A DNA stretch of 64,000 nt from Lachnospiraceae bacterium (GTDB lineage: Bacteria; Bacillota; Clostridia; Lachnospirales; Lachnospiraceae). The notes below the pieces were generated by a model. The model saw only the letters and a program-made list of their open reading frames with translations, was not told the origin of the DNA and ran no database searches. Below, one piece after another: positions 42,368 to 51,440 of this stretch (the stretch's first letter is position 1; the number at the start of each line of letters is the position of its first letter). A program made the translations under genes and the position numbers. Where the stretch lies: positions 1 through 64,000 of the forward strand of contig JAFQBM010000040.1 of assembly GCA_017399685.1 (NCBI GenBank), given 5' to 3'.

Positions 42368-42877
42368 ATGAAAAAGACTTTAATTGTAGTAGACATGCAA
42401 AAAGATTTTATTGACGGAGCATTAGGAACAAAAGAAGCGGTAGCCATTGTAGAAAATGTGAAAAAGAAGATTAATGAGTATCAGCAAAATGGAGATGAAA
42501 TTATTTTTACAAGGGATACACACCAAAGTAACTATTTATCCACCAACGAGGGTAAGAATCTTCCTGTGGAACATTGTATTGAAGGTACTGAAGGTTGGAA
42601 GATTCAGGAAGGCTTAGAAGTGCCGGGAGCAATCTACATTGATAAACCTACCTTTGGTTATCTAAACTGGAAAGAATATAATTTAGAAGAAGTTGAAATG
42701 GTTGGGCTTTGTACCGACATTTGCGTAGTATCCAATGCATTGATTATCAAAGCCACCTATCCGGAAATTCAGGTCAGTGTAGATGCCAGCTGTTGTGCAG
42801 GAGTTACTCCTGAAAGCCACATAGCAGCCTTAACAACCATGAAAATGTGTCAGGTAAAAGTAACCGGAGAAGACTAA
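42368..42877 (+). CDS. pncA: Nicotinamidase
   Basis: 169 residues, isochorismatase fold. LIVVDMQKDFIDGALGTKE holds the catalytic Asp, DTHQSNYL and PVEHCIEGTEGW the metal and substrate residues, and GLCTDICVVSNALIIK the nucleophilic Cys. It deamidates nicotinamide to nicotinate. ATG 42368 follows AAAGGAG; the longer frame from 42338 runs into operator DNA. First gene of an NAD-salvage operon with the PRPP synthetase-like, nadV and nadE genes. Confidence 0.82.
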   Translation: MKKTLIVVDMQKDFIDGALGTKEAVAIVENVKKKINEYQQNGDEIIFTRDTHQSNYLSTNEGKNLPVEHCIEGTEGWKIQEGLEVPGAIYIDKPTFGYLNWKEYNLEEVEMVGLCTDICVVSNALIIKATYPEIQVSVDASCCAGVTPESHIAALTTMKMCQVKVTGED

Positions 42878-42903
42878 GACTTAACCCTAAGGAGGTAGTG
42901 AAA

Positions 42904-43707
42904 ATGATTAAATACAATGAAAAGCAGGTAAATCTTGGTTATTTCCCGGATGGTACATTATTAATGAAAGAGTTAGTACCAGAGGGAACAACCAAGGTAA
43001 CCATTACATGGTTATATGAAAATAATGAAGAATTGATGGCACTCTGGTTTCTTACAAAGCATCTGCAGTCAAAAGGAGTAGCGGATATTTCCTTAAAGCT
43101 TCCCTATATACCAAATGCCAGACAAGACAGGGTAAAAAAAGAGGAAGATGTGTTTACATTAAAGTATTTTTCTGAGATGATTAATTCTCTTGGATTCTCA
43201 AAGGTTACAGTATTGGACCCACATTCTTATGTAAGTGAAGCACTGATAAATCACGTGGATATCCAATCTCCAAAGCCATATGTAGAGAAAGTTTTAAAGG
43301 AATTAAAAGAAAAACATTCTGATGATATTTTAATGTTCTACCCGGATGAAGGGGCAATGAAACGATATTCTGCCATGTTTGACGGTCCATATGCATTTGG
43401 CATTAAAAAGAGAGACTGGGCAACTGGGGAGATTCGTGGATTAGAGGTATCCGGTCAGAAGGAATTGGTAGAAGGAAGCACAATTCTAATTGTAGACGAT
43501 ATCTGCAGCAGGGGCGGAACGTTTTATCACAGTGCTAAAGCATTAAAAGAATTAGGAGCAGGAAAGATATACTTGTATATTTCCCACTGTGAAAATACCA
43601 TTCTGGAAGGAGAAATTCTTAAGGATGATTTCATAGAAAGAGTCTATACAACCAATAGTATTTTTACAAAAAATAATGAGAAGGTAGAGGTGTTTAACTA
43701 TGAATAG
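42904..43707 (+). CDS. Ribose-phosphate pyrophosphokinase-like protein of the NAD-salvage operon
   Basis: 267 residues, shorter than normal PRPP synthetase (~310). The N-terminal PRPP synthetase fold is followed by NARQDRVKKEEDVFTLKYFSE, FYPDEGAMKRYS and the PRPP-binding loop LIVDDICSRGGTFYHSA. It probably makes the phosphoribosyl donor for the next enzyme, NadV; proteins of this type are usually found beside it. It overlaps nadV by 8 nt (ATG 43700 within its end). Confidence 0.82.
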   Translation: MIKYNEKQVNLGYFPDGTLLMKELVPEGTTKVTITWLYENNEELMALWFLTKHLQSKGVADISLKLPYIPNARQDRVKKEEDVFTLKYFSEMINSLGFSKVTVLDPHSYVSEALINHVDIQSPKPYVEKVLKELKEKHSDDILMFYPDEGAMKRYSAMFDGPYAFGIKKRDWATGEIRGLEVSGQKELVEGSTILIVDDICSRGGTFYHSAKALKELGAGKIYLYISHCENTILEGEILKDDFIERVYTTNSIFTKNNEKVEVFNYE

Positions 43708-45175
43708 AACGAATCCCATGTTATTGATTGATTTTTATAAAGCAGTTCATGCAGAAATGCTACCAAAGGGCATTACCAAATCAGTATCTTATTTTACACC
43801 TCGTATGAGCCGTGTAAAACGTTGGGATAACGTAGTAATGTTCGGACTTCAAGGTTTTATTAAAACCTATCTGATAGATTATTTTAACAAGGAATTTTTT
43901 GAAAAGCCGTTTGAAGAAGTGATTGGTGGATATAAGAGAATTATGGATGCCACCCTTGGGGCGAAGGCGTATAAAATCGAAAAAATAGAGAAATTGCATA
44001 AACTAGGCTACCTTCCAATCGAAATCATCGCCTTACCGGAAGGCGTGAGAGTTCCAATGCGTGTGCCAATGTTTGGTATCACCAATACCCATCCGGATTT
44101 TGCATGGCTGCCACAATCTTTGGAGAGTTTGATTTCTGCAGAAAGCTGGCATCCAATGATTGCAGCGACGGTTGGCTATACTTACCGCCAGATTGTAAAC
44201 CGTTATTATGATATGACCTGTGATGATAAGGTGGAACGGGCAAGAGCTTTGGGAGCATTTGATTTTCGTGGTGAGGAATGTACGAATTCTGCAGTAAAGG
44301 CAGGTGCCGGCTGGTGTTTATCTTTCTTAAATACTGCAACGGTTCCAACCATTCCATATTTAGAGGAAATGTATGCCTGCGACTGCACCAAAGAGCCGGT
44401 TGCCTTTGGAAGTCCTAGTACGGAACACTCTGTTATGTGTAGTAATTATGCAGTAGATGGGGATGAGATTACTCTTTTAAGACGTCTGCTTACAGAAATT
44501 TATCCGGACACCAGTTTCAGTGTGGTACTGGATTCCTATGATTACTGGAATATCATTGACAATGTGTTGCCTGAACTTAGAGAGGAAATTATGGCTCATA
44601 ACGGTTGCATGTTAATGCGTGGAGATTCTGGTGATTGTGTGGAAGTAGTAACCAAGACTGTGTTTAAATTATGGGAAACCTTTGGAGGAACTGTAAACAG
44701 CAAGGGATATAAAGTATTAGACCCGCATGTAAAAGCCATTTATGGGGATTCTATTACCATTCAAAGATGCGAAGAGATTTACGAGATTTTAACAAAAAAT
44801 GGTTTTGCCTGTTCCAATGTAGCACTAGGGGTTGGCTCCTTCTCTATGCAATGTATTGAAGAAGATGGTATGTTAAAACCATTTACCAGAGATACCTTTA
44901 GTTCTTGTATTAAAGCAACCTACTGTGAGATTAATAATAATCCATATCCAATCTTTAAGAATCCAAAAGATGGCGGATTTAAAAAATCCCAGAAAGGCTG
45001 TTGTGTAGTAACAAAGGATGAAGAAGGAAATTATACTTATCAGGATGAATTTACATGGAAAGAAGCATGTGAAAGTACAAAGAATGAATTAGTATCTATT
45101 TTTAAAGATGGAGTTTTGTTGAAAGAACAAAGCCTAAAAGAAATTCGGGAAAGATTACATGAAGGAGGATTTTAA
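43700..45175 (+). CDS. nadV: Nicotinamide phosphoribosyltransferase
   Basis: 491 residues, the NAMPT/NadV length. Substrate-site residues are kept in IDFYKAVHAEMLPKG, SYFTPRMSR, FDFRGEECTNSAVKAG, VVLDSYDYWNIID and LMRGDSGDCVEVV. It forms NMN from nicotinamide and PRPP. Start ATG 43700 overlaps the previous gene; nadE begins 2 nt after the stop. Together with PncA this operon has both the amidated and the deamidated route. Confidence 0.88.
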   Translation: MNRTNPMLLIDFYKAVHAEMLPKGITKSVSYFTPRMSRVKRWDNVVMFGLQGFIKTYLIDYFNKEFFEKPFEEVIGGYKRIMDATLGAKAYKIEKIEKLHKLGYLPIEIIALPEGVRVPMRVPMFGITNTHPDFAWLPQSLESLISAESWHPMIAATVGYTYRQIVNRYYDMTCDDKVERARALGAFDFRGEECTNSAVKAGAGWCLSFLNTATVPTIPYLEEMYACDCTKEPVAFGSPSTEHSVMCSNYAVDGDEITLLRRLLTEIYPDTSFSVVLDSYDYWNIIDNVLPELREEIMAHNGCMLMRGDSGDCVEVVTKTVFKLWETFGGTVNSKGYKVLDPHVKAIYGDSITIQRCEEIYEILTKNGFACSNVALGVGSFSMQCIEEDGMLKPFTRDTFSSCIKATYCEINNNPYPIFKNPKDGGFKKSQKGCCVVTKDEEGNYTYQDEFTWKEACESTKNELVSIFKDGVLLKEQSLKEIRERLHEGGF

Positions 45176-45176
45176 G

Positions 45177-45905
45177 ATGTATGATTTTAATGCAAAGGAA
45201 ATGAAGGATAGATGTGTGGACTGGATTCGTGATTTTTTTGCCAAGAACGGACCGGACTGCAATGCAGTAGTGGGAATTTCAGGAGGAAAAGATAGTTCTG
45301 TTGTAGCGGCACTTTGTGTGGAAGCCTTAGGAAAAGACAGGGTCATTGGTGTATTAATGCCTTGTGGCGTTCAGGCAGATATTGAAATGGCAAGAAAATT
45401 AGTGAATCATTTAGGAATTAAAAACTATGAAGTCAACGTGGAAGCTGCGGTAAATGGTTTGTTAAATGCTTTGCCGGACATTGAGATATCAACACAGACA
45501 AAGACAAATCTTCCTCCAAGAATCCGTATGGCTACCTTATATGCCGTTGGTCAAAGTGTCAATGGACGTGTAGCAAACACTTGTAATTTATCAGAGGACT
45601 GGGTTGGTTATTCCACAAGATACGGAGATGCTGCTGGAGATTTCAGTCCATTGTCCCGTTTGACAGTAACGGAAGTAAAAGCCATAGGAAGAGAGATGGG
45701 ATTACCAGAGGATTTGGTAGAAAAGGTTCCGATTGATGGACTTTGTGGAAAGACCGATGAAGAAAATCTTGGATTTACTTATGCGGCTCTGGATCAGTAT
45801 ATTAGAGAAGGTATCTGCGAGGATAAAGAATTAAAGGAAAAGATTGACCGAATGCATGAAAGAAACTTATTTAAGTTGGAATTAATGCCATGTTTTGAAC
45901 CATAA
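45177..45905 (+). CDS. nadE: NAD synthetase, ammonia-dependent
   Basis: 242 residues, the short NadE form without a glutaminase domain. The ATP-binding P-loop VVGISGGKDSSVVAALCVEA is at residues ~32-51; RVANTCNLSEDWVGYSTRYGD and TDEENLGFTYAALDQYI are the other substrate segments. It amidates nicotinate adenine dinucleotide to NAD. RBS GAAGGAGG. Last gene of the operon, followed by a terminator. No nadD or nadC gene is present in the window. Confidence 0.92.
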   Translation: MYDFNAKEMKDRCVDWIRDFFAKNGPDCNAVVGISGGKDSSVVAALCVEALGKDRVIGVLMPCGVQADIEMARKLVNHLGIKNYEVNVEAAVNGLLNALPDIEISTQTKTNLPPRIRMATLYAVGQSVNGRVANTCNLSEDWVGYSTRYGDAAGDFSPLSRLTVTEVKAIGREMGLPEDLVEKVPIDGLCGKTDEENLGFTYAALDQYIREGICEDKELKEKIDRMHERNLFKLELMPCFEP

Positions 45906-45918
45906 TGAAATGATTCGG

Positions 45919-45948
45919 GGGGCAAGGTTAGTTGCCCCTTGATTTTTT
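45919..45948 (+). terminator. Terminator of the NAD-salvage operon
   Basis: GGGGCAA (45919-45925) pairs with TTGCCCC (45932-45938); T6 follows at 45943. Confidence 0.88.
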
Positions 45949-46079
45949 GCGAGATGATTTGTTTCTTTTGCACCACTCAATATATATTTTTGATAGTTTC
46001 GCAATTACCGAATAGTGAAAAGATTGATGAAAGGAAAATTCCAGTGAATTCTTTGTGAGTTCGCGATAAAAGAAAGGAT

Positions 46080-46988
46080 ATGGACAATAACAATATGACT
46101 CAGGAAGAAAAGTCTTTTTTGGAACAATATGATATTACAAGGTACGAACGTCCATCCATTGCTGCAGACATTGCTATTTTTTCTATCCGGGAGGAAGGGG
46201 AAAACACTAATTTCCGTAAGCTGGCAAAAAAGGCATTAAAGATTTTATTAATCAAAAGAGGAAACTATCCATACAAAAATTGCTGGGCACTTCCGGGTGG
46301 TTTTTGCAGACCGGAGGAAGATGTTTATGAGACAGCAAGACGGGAATTATATGAGGAAACCAATGTAAAGGACGTATATTTAAAACCTTTCGGTATTTTT
46401 GGTGAAGCCGGTAGAGATCCCAGAGGATGGATTGTTTCCAATGCGTTTCTTGCCTTGATGGACAGCAAAAACTGTATGCTAAGAGCTGGAACCGATGCAT
46501 GGGAGGCACAATGGTTTACGATAGAACTTACCAAAAAAGAATTAAAAAAGACGATAGATGTGGATTCGATTTATATTGAAACAGAGTATATCTTAAATTT
46601 TTTGAAGCAAGAAGATGAAGCAAATTTTAGTGTAAAAGTCAGGGAATATAAGCAATTTGAACACTATCATGAAAGGGTAAGGTATGAGATTTTAGATAAT
46701 GGGAATCTTGCCTTTGACCACGGAAAAATCATTTTGCAGGCACTCTTAACTCTTCGAAAAGAGGTAGAAAATGATTCCAGAATCGCTTTTGATTTAATGC
46801 CGGAATTGTTTACCTTAACTCAGCTGCAAACTGCCTTCGAAGTTATTTTAGATCAGGAACTGCTTAAGGCTAATTTTAGAAGAAAAATTTCCGAGTATGT
46901 CATAGAAACGGAAAAAAGTATTGAAGGTTCCGGACACCGCCCGGCAAAGCTGTTTAAAAGAAATGTAGAAGCGTTTTATAAGGAATAA
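46080..46988 (+). CDS. nrtR: NrtR-type Nudix transcriptional regulator
   Basis: 302 residues. The N-terminal Nudix domain (residues ~27-150) contains GNYPYKNCWALPGGFCRPEED and ETARRELYEETNVKD, the Nudix box with its REx2EE core kept. The C-terminal winged HTH spans residues ~215-300 (LTQLQTAFEVILDQEL, then KANFRRKISEYVIETE). NrtR proteins bind ADP-ribose and control NAD-synthesis genes; this one follows the salvage operon, whose promoter carries two matching palindromes. The start is uncertain (weak spacing after AAGGA). Confidence 0.85.
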   Translation: MDNNNMTQEEKSFLEQYDITRYERPSIAADIAIFSIREEGENTNFRKLAKKALKILLIKRGNYPYKNCWALPGGFCRPEEDVYETARRELYEETNVKDVYLKPFGIFGEAGRDPRGWIVSNAFLALMDSKNCMLRAGTDAWEAQWFTIELTKKELKKTIDVDSIYIETEYILNFLKQEDEANFSVKVREYKQFEHYHERVRYEILDNGNLAFDHGKIILQALLTLRKEVENDSRIAFDLMPELFTLTQLQTAFEVILDQELLKANFRRKISEYVIETEKSIEGSGHRPAKLFKRNVEAFYKE

Positions 46989-47051
46989 AATTTAGTAGGA
47001 GAATAAGAAAAGAAGTACTAGAGAGTATATTTGAAAGGCTTGGTGAAAAGC

Positions 47052-47717
47052 ATGGAACGAAACATACGAATGGAAGATATTTCTGACGGAAACTTATATG
47101 GAAACAACGATATGGTAAAAGCAGATACCGGTAATTGTCAGGGGTGTTCTGCCTGTTGCCGGGGGATGGGAAAATCTATTATTTTAGACCCTTTTGATAT
47201 CTATCATTTAACCATTCACTTACATAAATCCATGGAAGAATTATTAAATTCTTATATAGAATTAAATGTAGTGGACAAAATTGTTTTACCGAATCTGAAA
47301 ATGGCAGGAAAGGAAGAGGCATGCAGTTTCTTAAATGAAGAAGGAAGATGCAGTATTCATGAATTCAGACCCGGTATGTGCAGATTGTTTCCATTAGGAC
47401 GTTTTTACGAAAATGATGCATTCAGGTATTTTTTACAAATACATGAGTGTAAAAAACAAAATTTATCCAAAGTAAAGGTGAAAAAGTGGATTGGTGTGCA
47501 AAATATTAAGGAATACGAAGCATTTATTAATCAGTGGCACTATTTTCAAAAGGATTTACAAAAACGAATCAATGAAAGCACAGAGGAAACTTTTATTAAG
47601 AAAGTCAGTATGTATGTATTACAGAACTTTTATTTAAAGCCATATGAAGAAGATAGGGATTTTTATGAACAGTTTGAAGAACGGTTGCAGGAAGCTTCGG
47701 ATTGGTTATTAAAATAG
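47052..47717 (+). CDS. YkgJ-family cysteine-cluster protein
   Basis: 221 residues. GNCQGCSACCRGMGKSIIL, then EGRCSIHEFRPGMCRLFPLG and HECKK near residue 138, are the Cys clusters of the YkgJ (zinc/iron-chelating) family. The start at ATG 47052 is chosen over TTG 47031 and is not certain. Function of the family is unknown beyond metal binding. The next gene begins 8 nt later. Confidence 0.75.
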   Translation: MERNIRMEDISDGNLYGNNDMVKADTGNCQGCSACCRGMGKSIILDPFDIYHLTIHLHKSMEELLNSYIELNVVDKIVLPNLKMAGKEEACSFLNEEGRCSIHEFRPGMCRLFPLGRFYENDAFRYFLQIHECKKQNLSKVKVKKWIGVQNIKEYEAFINQWHYFQKDLQKRINESTEETFIKKVSMYVLQNFYLKPYEEDRDFYEQFEERLQEASDWLLK

Positions 47718-47725
47718 GGGGAAAT

Positions 47726-48802
47726 ATGAACCATATAGAAGTCCAAAGTATACAAACACCATATGGATACAAAGAAAATTTCTGGGTGATTGATGGAAAA
47801 GCATTACCAGAATATTTAAATATGTGGGCATCGAAATCTCAGGATGCATATTTCAAGTCGATAGGTTCCTTTTTTGGTTTATGTCCTGCATGGTCGAAGG
47901 AACTTGACTTTAAAGGTGACATTCGATTTGTATGGAAACTGGTTGGAATGGATTCTGCGGTATTACCACTGTTATTATGTGCAGATGATTTAGACTTTAG
48001 CTGTATTGTAATTGTGGTGGAGGTAGAAAAGACGAAAGATTTTGCTTATTGGAGAAGAATAGGATATGTTCTTCATGAAAATGAAGATTTTGAGGAAGAA
48101 AAGAAATGCGGAATCCTATATTTAGATTCTTATTCAGATGCAGACTGGGAAAAGTATGGTGATAACATTGCATTGGAAACGGTTGGAAGCTATGCATGGG
48201 AACAATGGATCAGTGCGAATTGGGAGGAAGAACTATATAGAAGGCGTATGAATTATACACAGCCATTTTATCAGAAAGAAGGAAATGTCTGCTGGATAAA
48301 AAATGTTGAGTGGGTATTTGATAAATATGAATATGATGAAATGGTAAAGTGTTTTTGGGAAATGGAGACCATGAATCAGTTGCAGAATTTTGCAGATAAT
48401 GATGTATTAAATATTCAGGAATGTGCAAACATGTTAGCAGATTTAACACCTGATGGCAGGAAGAGATTAGAGGAACATGTGAAAGATTTTAATGAAATTT
48501 TGTTACATGTTTTGGCTGGAGATTTAGTTACAGAACCGTTAATTGATTTATTCATGCATCATATGGATAGAAAAATGGAAATTCAGATATATTGTAAAGC
48601 TATTGAAGTAATGTGGAAAAATGGGGATGATGAGGTGGTAAATGTGGTGGATGTAACTATTTTAGAAAGACTGTCGGATGAAGCATGTGTGTGGCAGAGA
48701 TTTGGGACGTTTCTATCGGAGGAGTTTAGAAACTACATTAATAATGAAGTTTTGAGTTTTAATCTTATGATGGGAGGGGTAAAGCCGTTAGGTGTTAAAT
48801 AG
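47726..48802 (+). CDS. Uncharacterised protein, possibly immunity-related
   Basis: 358 residues from ATG 47726 (AGGGGG upstream). Two parts: an N-terminal ~170 residues (WASKSQDAYFKSIGSFFGLCP, YGDNIALETVGSYAWEQWIS) and a C-terminal ~120 residues with helical LTPDGRKRLEEHVKDFNEIL and ending WQRFGTFLSEEFRNYINNEV. The latter resembles small domains near SMI1-type immunity genes; the next gene is SMI1/KNR4-like. No confident domain. Confidence 0.5.
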   Translation: MNHIEVQSIQTPYGYKENFWVIDGKALPEYLNMWASKSQDAYFKSIGSFFGLCPAWSKELDFKGDIRFVWKLVGMDSAVLPLLLCADDLDFSCIVIVVEVEKTKDFAYWRRIGYVLHENEDFEEEKKCGILYLDSYSDADWEKYGDNIALETVGSYAWEQWISANWEEELYRRRMNYTQPFYQKEGNVCWIKNVEWVFDKYEYDEMVKCFWEMETMNQLQNFADNDVLNIQECANMLADLTPDGRKRLEEHVKDFNEILLHVLAGDLVTEPLIDLFMHHMDRKMEIQIYCKAIEVMWKNGDDEVVNVVDVTILERLSDEACVWQRFGTFLSEEFRNYINNEVLSFNLMMGGVKPLGVK

Positions 48803-48841
48803 TAAATAGTTAATACTGATTAGAAGAGGAGGATATCTATA

Positions 48842-49267
48842 ATGAGTAGTTTGCAAGAATACATTGAAGAACTGAAGAAAAAATATAATGATAAAGTGAA
48901 TGCAGTTCCAAGTGAATATGATGAGGAAATGTTGGCACTTGTGCCGGATGCCATAAAAGAATTTTATCGAACGTATGAAAGTATAGAGTTGCCATTTGGC
49001 GAGATAGACAGGATTGAAGTGGCAGTAAAACATTCGGAGGCAGAGCCTTTTAAAAGTGAGGGATGGTTTTGTTTTGGGTTTGATGGGTATTTTTCGTTCT
49101 GGTTATGTAAATTAGAACCGGATAAAGAAAAATTGTCGTTTACCTATTGGGACCATGAAAGTGGTTGTGAAATTGATGAGCCGATTTATGAAAATCTTAC
49201 AGAATTTTTAAAAGAAATGCAGGAAGAATATGAGGAAAATAATGACGAGTGGGATGAAGAATTTTAA
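48842..49267 (+). CDS. SMI1/KNR4-family protein
   Basis: 141 residues. IKEFYRTYESIELPFGEIDRI, GWFCFGFDGYFSFWLCKLE and LTFTYWDHESG-type segments with a very acidic C-terminus (EYEENNDEWDEEF) match the SMI1/KNR4 (SUKH) fold, most often an immunity protein against secreted toxins. GAGGAGG precedes ATG 48842. No toxin gene lies next to it. Confidence 0.75.
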   Translation: MSSLQEYIEELKKKYNDKVNAVPSEYDEEMLALVPDAIKEFYRTYESIELPFGEIDRIEVAVKHSEAEPFKSEGWFCFGFDGYFSFWLCKLEPDKEKLSFTYWDHESGCEIDEPIYENLTEFLKEMQEEYEENNDEWDEEF

Positions 49268-49353
49268 TTAACCATAATATTCATCTAAATAGGTTTGGGT
49301 AGATAAGTGAGTGAAAGAAGGATAGTTTCTAAGTTGTGAATGATGTAATATGA

Positions 49354-49659
49354 AACTTTGATAAAGGATGTACAGGATTTGAATATAAAAAAGAATTGAT
49401 TGATACTAATTTTAGAGGGAACGTGTATATTGTTCAGAATAATAAAGTTTTGTGTGAAAATGTAACGGGTTTTTATGACTTGACAAATGAAATTCCTAAT
49501 TCATTAGATACTAAATTTGCTAGTGTATCAGCCGGAAAAGATTATGCGTATTTCCAAGGGTGCAATCCGGGAGTAAGTTTTATTTCCGAATATAATTCTA
49601 ATAATGGTATTATGTCTGTTTTGGTAAGTAACTATGGTGATAATGTATGGGAGAAATGA
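49354..49659 (+). pseudogene. Serine hydrolase (beta-lactamase class C type) lacking its middle
   Basis: The frame, open from a stop at 49351 without a good start, reads NFRGNVYIVQNNKVLCENVTG and LDTKFASVSAGK, where SAGK is the catalytic SxxK region, then jumps to DYAYFQGCNPGVSFISEY and VLVSNYGDNVWEK, the family's C-terminal end. About 200 residues between are missing. A further frame change follows after VWEK (MRKIRG is in the next frame). It cannot be catalytically active. Confidence 0.72.
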
Positions 49660-49740
49660 GAAAGATTAGGGGAAATTTTTACAGATAATATGCTTTATAA
49701 ACAAATTAATGCTATTTTAGATGGCTATAGTAAAAATAAA

Positions 49741-49774
49741 AATAGACAGTCGTAAATATGGCTGTCTATTTTTA
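49741..49774 (+). terminator. Terminator adjoining the TetR promoter
   Basis: AATAGACAG (49741-49749) pairs with CTGTCTATT (49762-49770), T-rich tail up to the -35 box of the next unit. Confidence 0.75.
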
Positions 49775-49804
49775 TTGACAAAAACTAATTGTATTAGTTA
49801 TAAT
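49775..49804 (+). promoter_or_regulatory. Promoter with internal palindrome, TetR/acetyltransferase unit
   Basis: TTGACA (49775-49780), 18-nt spacer, TATAAT (49799-49804). ACTAAT-TGT-ATTAGT (perfect 6-bp arms, about 49784-49798) occupies the spacer, a typical autorepression site for TetR proteins. Confidence 0.7.
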
Positions 49805-49845
49805 GTGAACTATATTAGAATTAGCGATATGAATGGAGGTAGAAA

Positions 49846-50424
49846 ATGGCAAGAACTGGACTTGATACCGATATGGTGATTCATAGGGCTGCACAGATGG
49901 TAAATGAAGTAGGACTGGAAAATATCACATTGAAAATGCTTGCAGATGATTTAGGCGTAAAGTCGCCTTCTCTTTATAATCATATTGGTGGACTTGAAGA
50001 TTTAAAAATGCAGTTGATGATTTATGGATGGAAAAAAATGGAACAAAGGATTATTCAGTCTGTTATTGGCATTAGCGGTTATGATGCCATAAGAGCCGGC
50101 TGTCATGCTTTTTATGAATATGCGACAGAAAATCCGGGACTTTTCAATGCAATGCTTTGGTATAATAAATTTCTGAATACAGAAACAATGGAAGCAACAT
50201 CAGGACTATTTTCAGTTCTGTTTAAAGTGACTTCATCATTAAATATTTCAGAAGAAAACTGCAATCATATTATTAGAACATTAAGAGGATTTCTAGAAGG
50301 ATTTTCGCTACTTGTCAATAATGAGGCGTTTGGAAATCCTATTTCAATCGCAGAAAGCTTTGAGTTGTCTTTAAATGTTTTGATAGAGGGAATAAAAACA
50401 CTGGAAGAAAAAATAGAGGAATAG
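49846..50424 (+). CDS. TetR-family regulator
   Basis: 192 residues. The HTH reads VIHRAAQMVNEVGLENITLKM, then LADDLGVKSPSLYNHIGGLEDLK; the C-terminal part (ENPGLFNAMLWYNKF, IIRTLRGFLEGFSLLVNNEAFG) is of the TetR C-terminal 13 (WHG) type. GGAGG precedes the ATG. It starts a unit of TetR plus three GNAT acetyltransferases, with only 3 nt to the next gene, so it may control them through the palindrome in its promoter. Confidence 0.88.
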   Translation: MARTGLDTDMVIHRAAQMVNEVGLENITLKMLADDLGVKSPSLYNHIGGLEDLKMQLMIYGWKKMEQRIIQSVIGISGYDAIRAGCHAFYEYATENPGLFNAMLWYNKFLNTETMEATSGLFSVLFKVTSSLNISEENCNHIIRTLRGFLEGFSLLVNNEAFGNPISIAESFELSLNVLIEGIKTLEEKIEE

Positions 50425-50427
50425 AAA

Positions 50428-50883
50428 ATGGATATTAGTTATAGAAAAGCAAATATAGAAGATGCAGATTTATTGATAGAAATATATAATGCCGCTTTTT
50501 ATAGTGATTTTATAAAATATGGAGAGTGCCCAGGGTATGGTAAAACAAGGGAAGAGATGGAAAAATCCATAGTGAATGATCCTAAATTTATAATTTCATA
50601 TAGTCAAATTCCGGTTGGTGTGATTTCTTATCGTAAGCAAGGCAGCGGCGAATATTATATTGGGAGTCTCTGTATCGTTCCAAAATATCAAGGAAAAGGA
50701 ATTGGGACAGAGGCATTTCAATATTGGCAATCAATATGTGATGATTGGAAAAAAGTTGAATTGGTAACCCCTATTGATAAAGAAGAAAATATAAAATTTT
50801 ATACAGAAAGATGTGGATTTAATATTGGTGCCAGAGAAATGGATGGCAATGTTGAAGTGGTAAAATTTTATATGGAGAGATAA
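50428..50883 (+). CDS. GNAT acetyltransferase
   Basis: 151 residues. The acetyl-CoA-binding motif A is IGSLCIVPKYQGKGIGTEAF (pyrophosphate loop QGKGIG) near residue 75, followed by a C-terminal ELVTPIDKEENIKFYTERCGF. Substrate unknown. Starts 3 nt after the TetR gene; the next acetyltransferase follows 23 nt later. Confidence 0.85.
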   Translation: MDISYRKANIEDADLLIEIYNAAFYSDFIKYGECPGYGKTREEMEKSIVNDPKFIISYSQIPVGVISYRKQGSGEYYIGSLCIVPKYQGKGIGTEAFQYWQSICDDWKKVELVTPIDKEENIKFYTERCGFNIGAREMDGNVEVVKFYMER

Positions 50884-50906
50884 AACTTGAGTTTAAGGAG
50901 ATTGAT

Positions 50907-51440
50907 ATGAATACACCAGTATTAGAAACGAAAAGGCTGATATTAAGACCTTTTCGGCAGGATGATGCAAGAACTGTTTTTGAATGTTGGGAAAGTGACC
51001 CGGATGTGGCAAAGTACATGTTTTGGACAAGTCATAATGATATAGAAAAAACAAAGGAATGGATTTTGTTTGAACTGGGACAGATTGAAAAAGAGGATTG
51101 GTTTCGATTTGCGATTGTAAAAAAAGAGACGGATGAATTAATTGGAACGGTTCTTATTTATTATGAGGAAGAGGTCCAAAACTGGGAGATTGCGTATAAT
51201 CTTGGGAAAAAATATTGGAAGCAAGGTTATGCAACAGAGGCTGTGAGACAGGTGCTTATTTTCGCAAACAAAGAACTTGGTCTAAAAGAAGTGGTTGGAA
51301 GATATGCAAAAGAAAATCAGGCTTCCGGAAATGTAATGAAAAAGCTTGGTTTTCAATATGAGAAGGATATTCCTTATGAGTGTAATAATGGAAAAGTGAA
51401 ACGGGAAGGTGTTCAGTGCAGGTGGATAAAGTTTATTTAA
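50907..51440 (+). CDS. GNAT acetyltransferase (RimJ/RimL type)
   Basis: 177 residues. It begins with the RimJ/RimL pattern LETKRLILRPFRQDDARTVFE and has KKYWKQGYATEAVRQVLIFAN (motif A) and ENQASGNVMKKLGFQYE. Members acetylate protein N-termini or small amines; the substrate is unknown. GTTTAAGGAG precedes the ATG. It overlaps the next gene by 25 nt. Confidence 0.86.
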   Translation: MNTPVLETKRLILRPFRQDDARTVFECWESDPDVAKYMFWTSHNDIEKTKEWILFELGQIEKEDWFRFAIVKKETDELIGTVLIYYEEEVQNWEIAYNLGKKYWKQGYATEAVRQVLIFANKELGLKEVVGRYAKENQASGNVMKKLGFQYEKDIPYECNNGKVKREGVQCRWIKFI

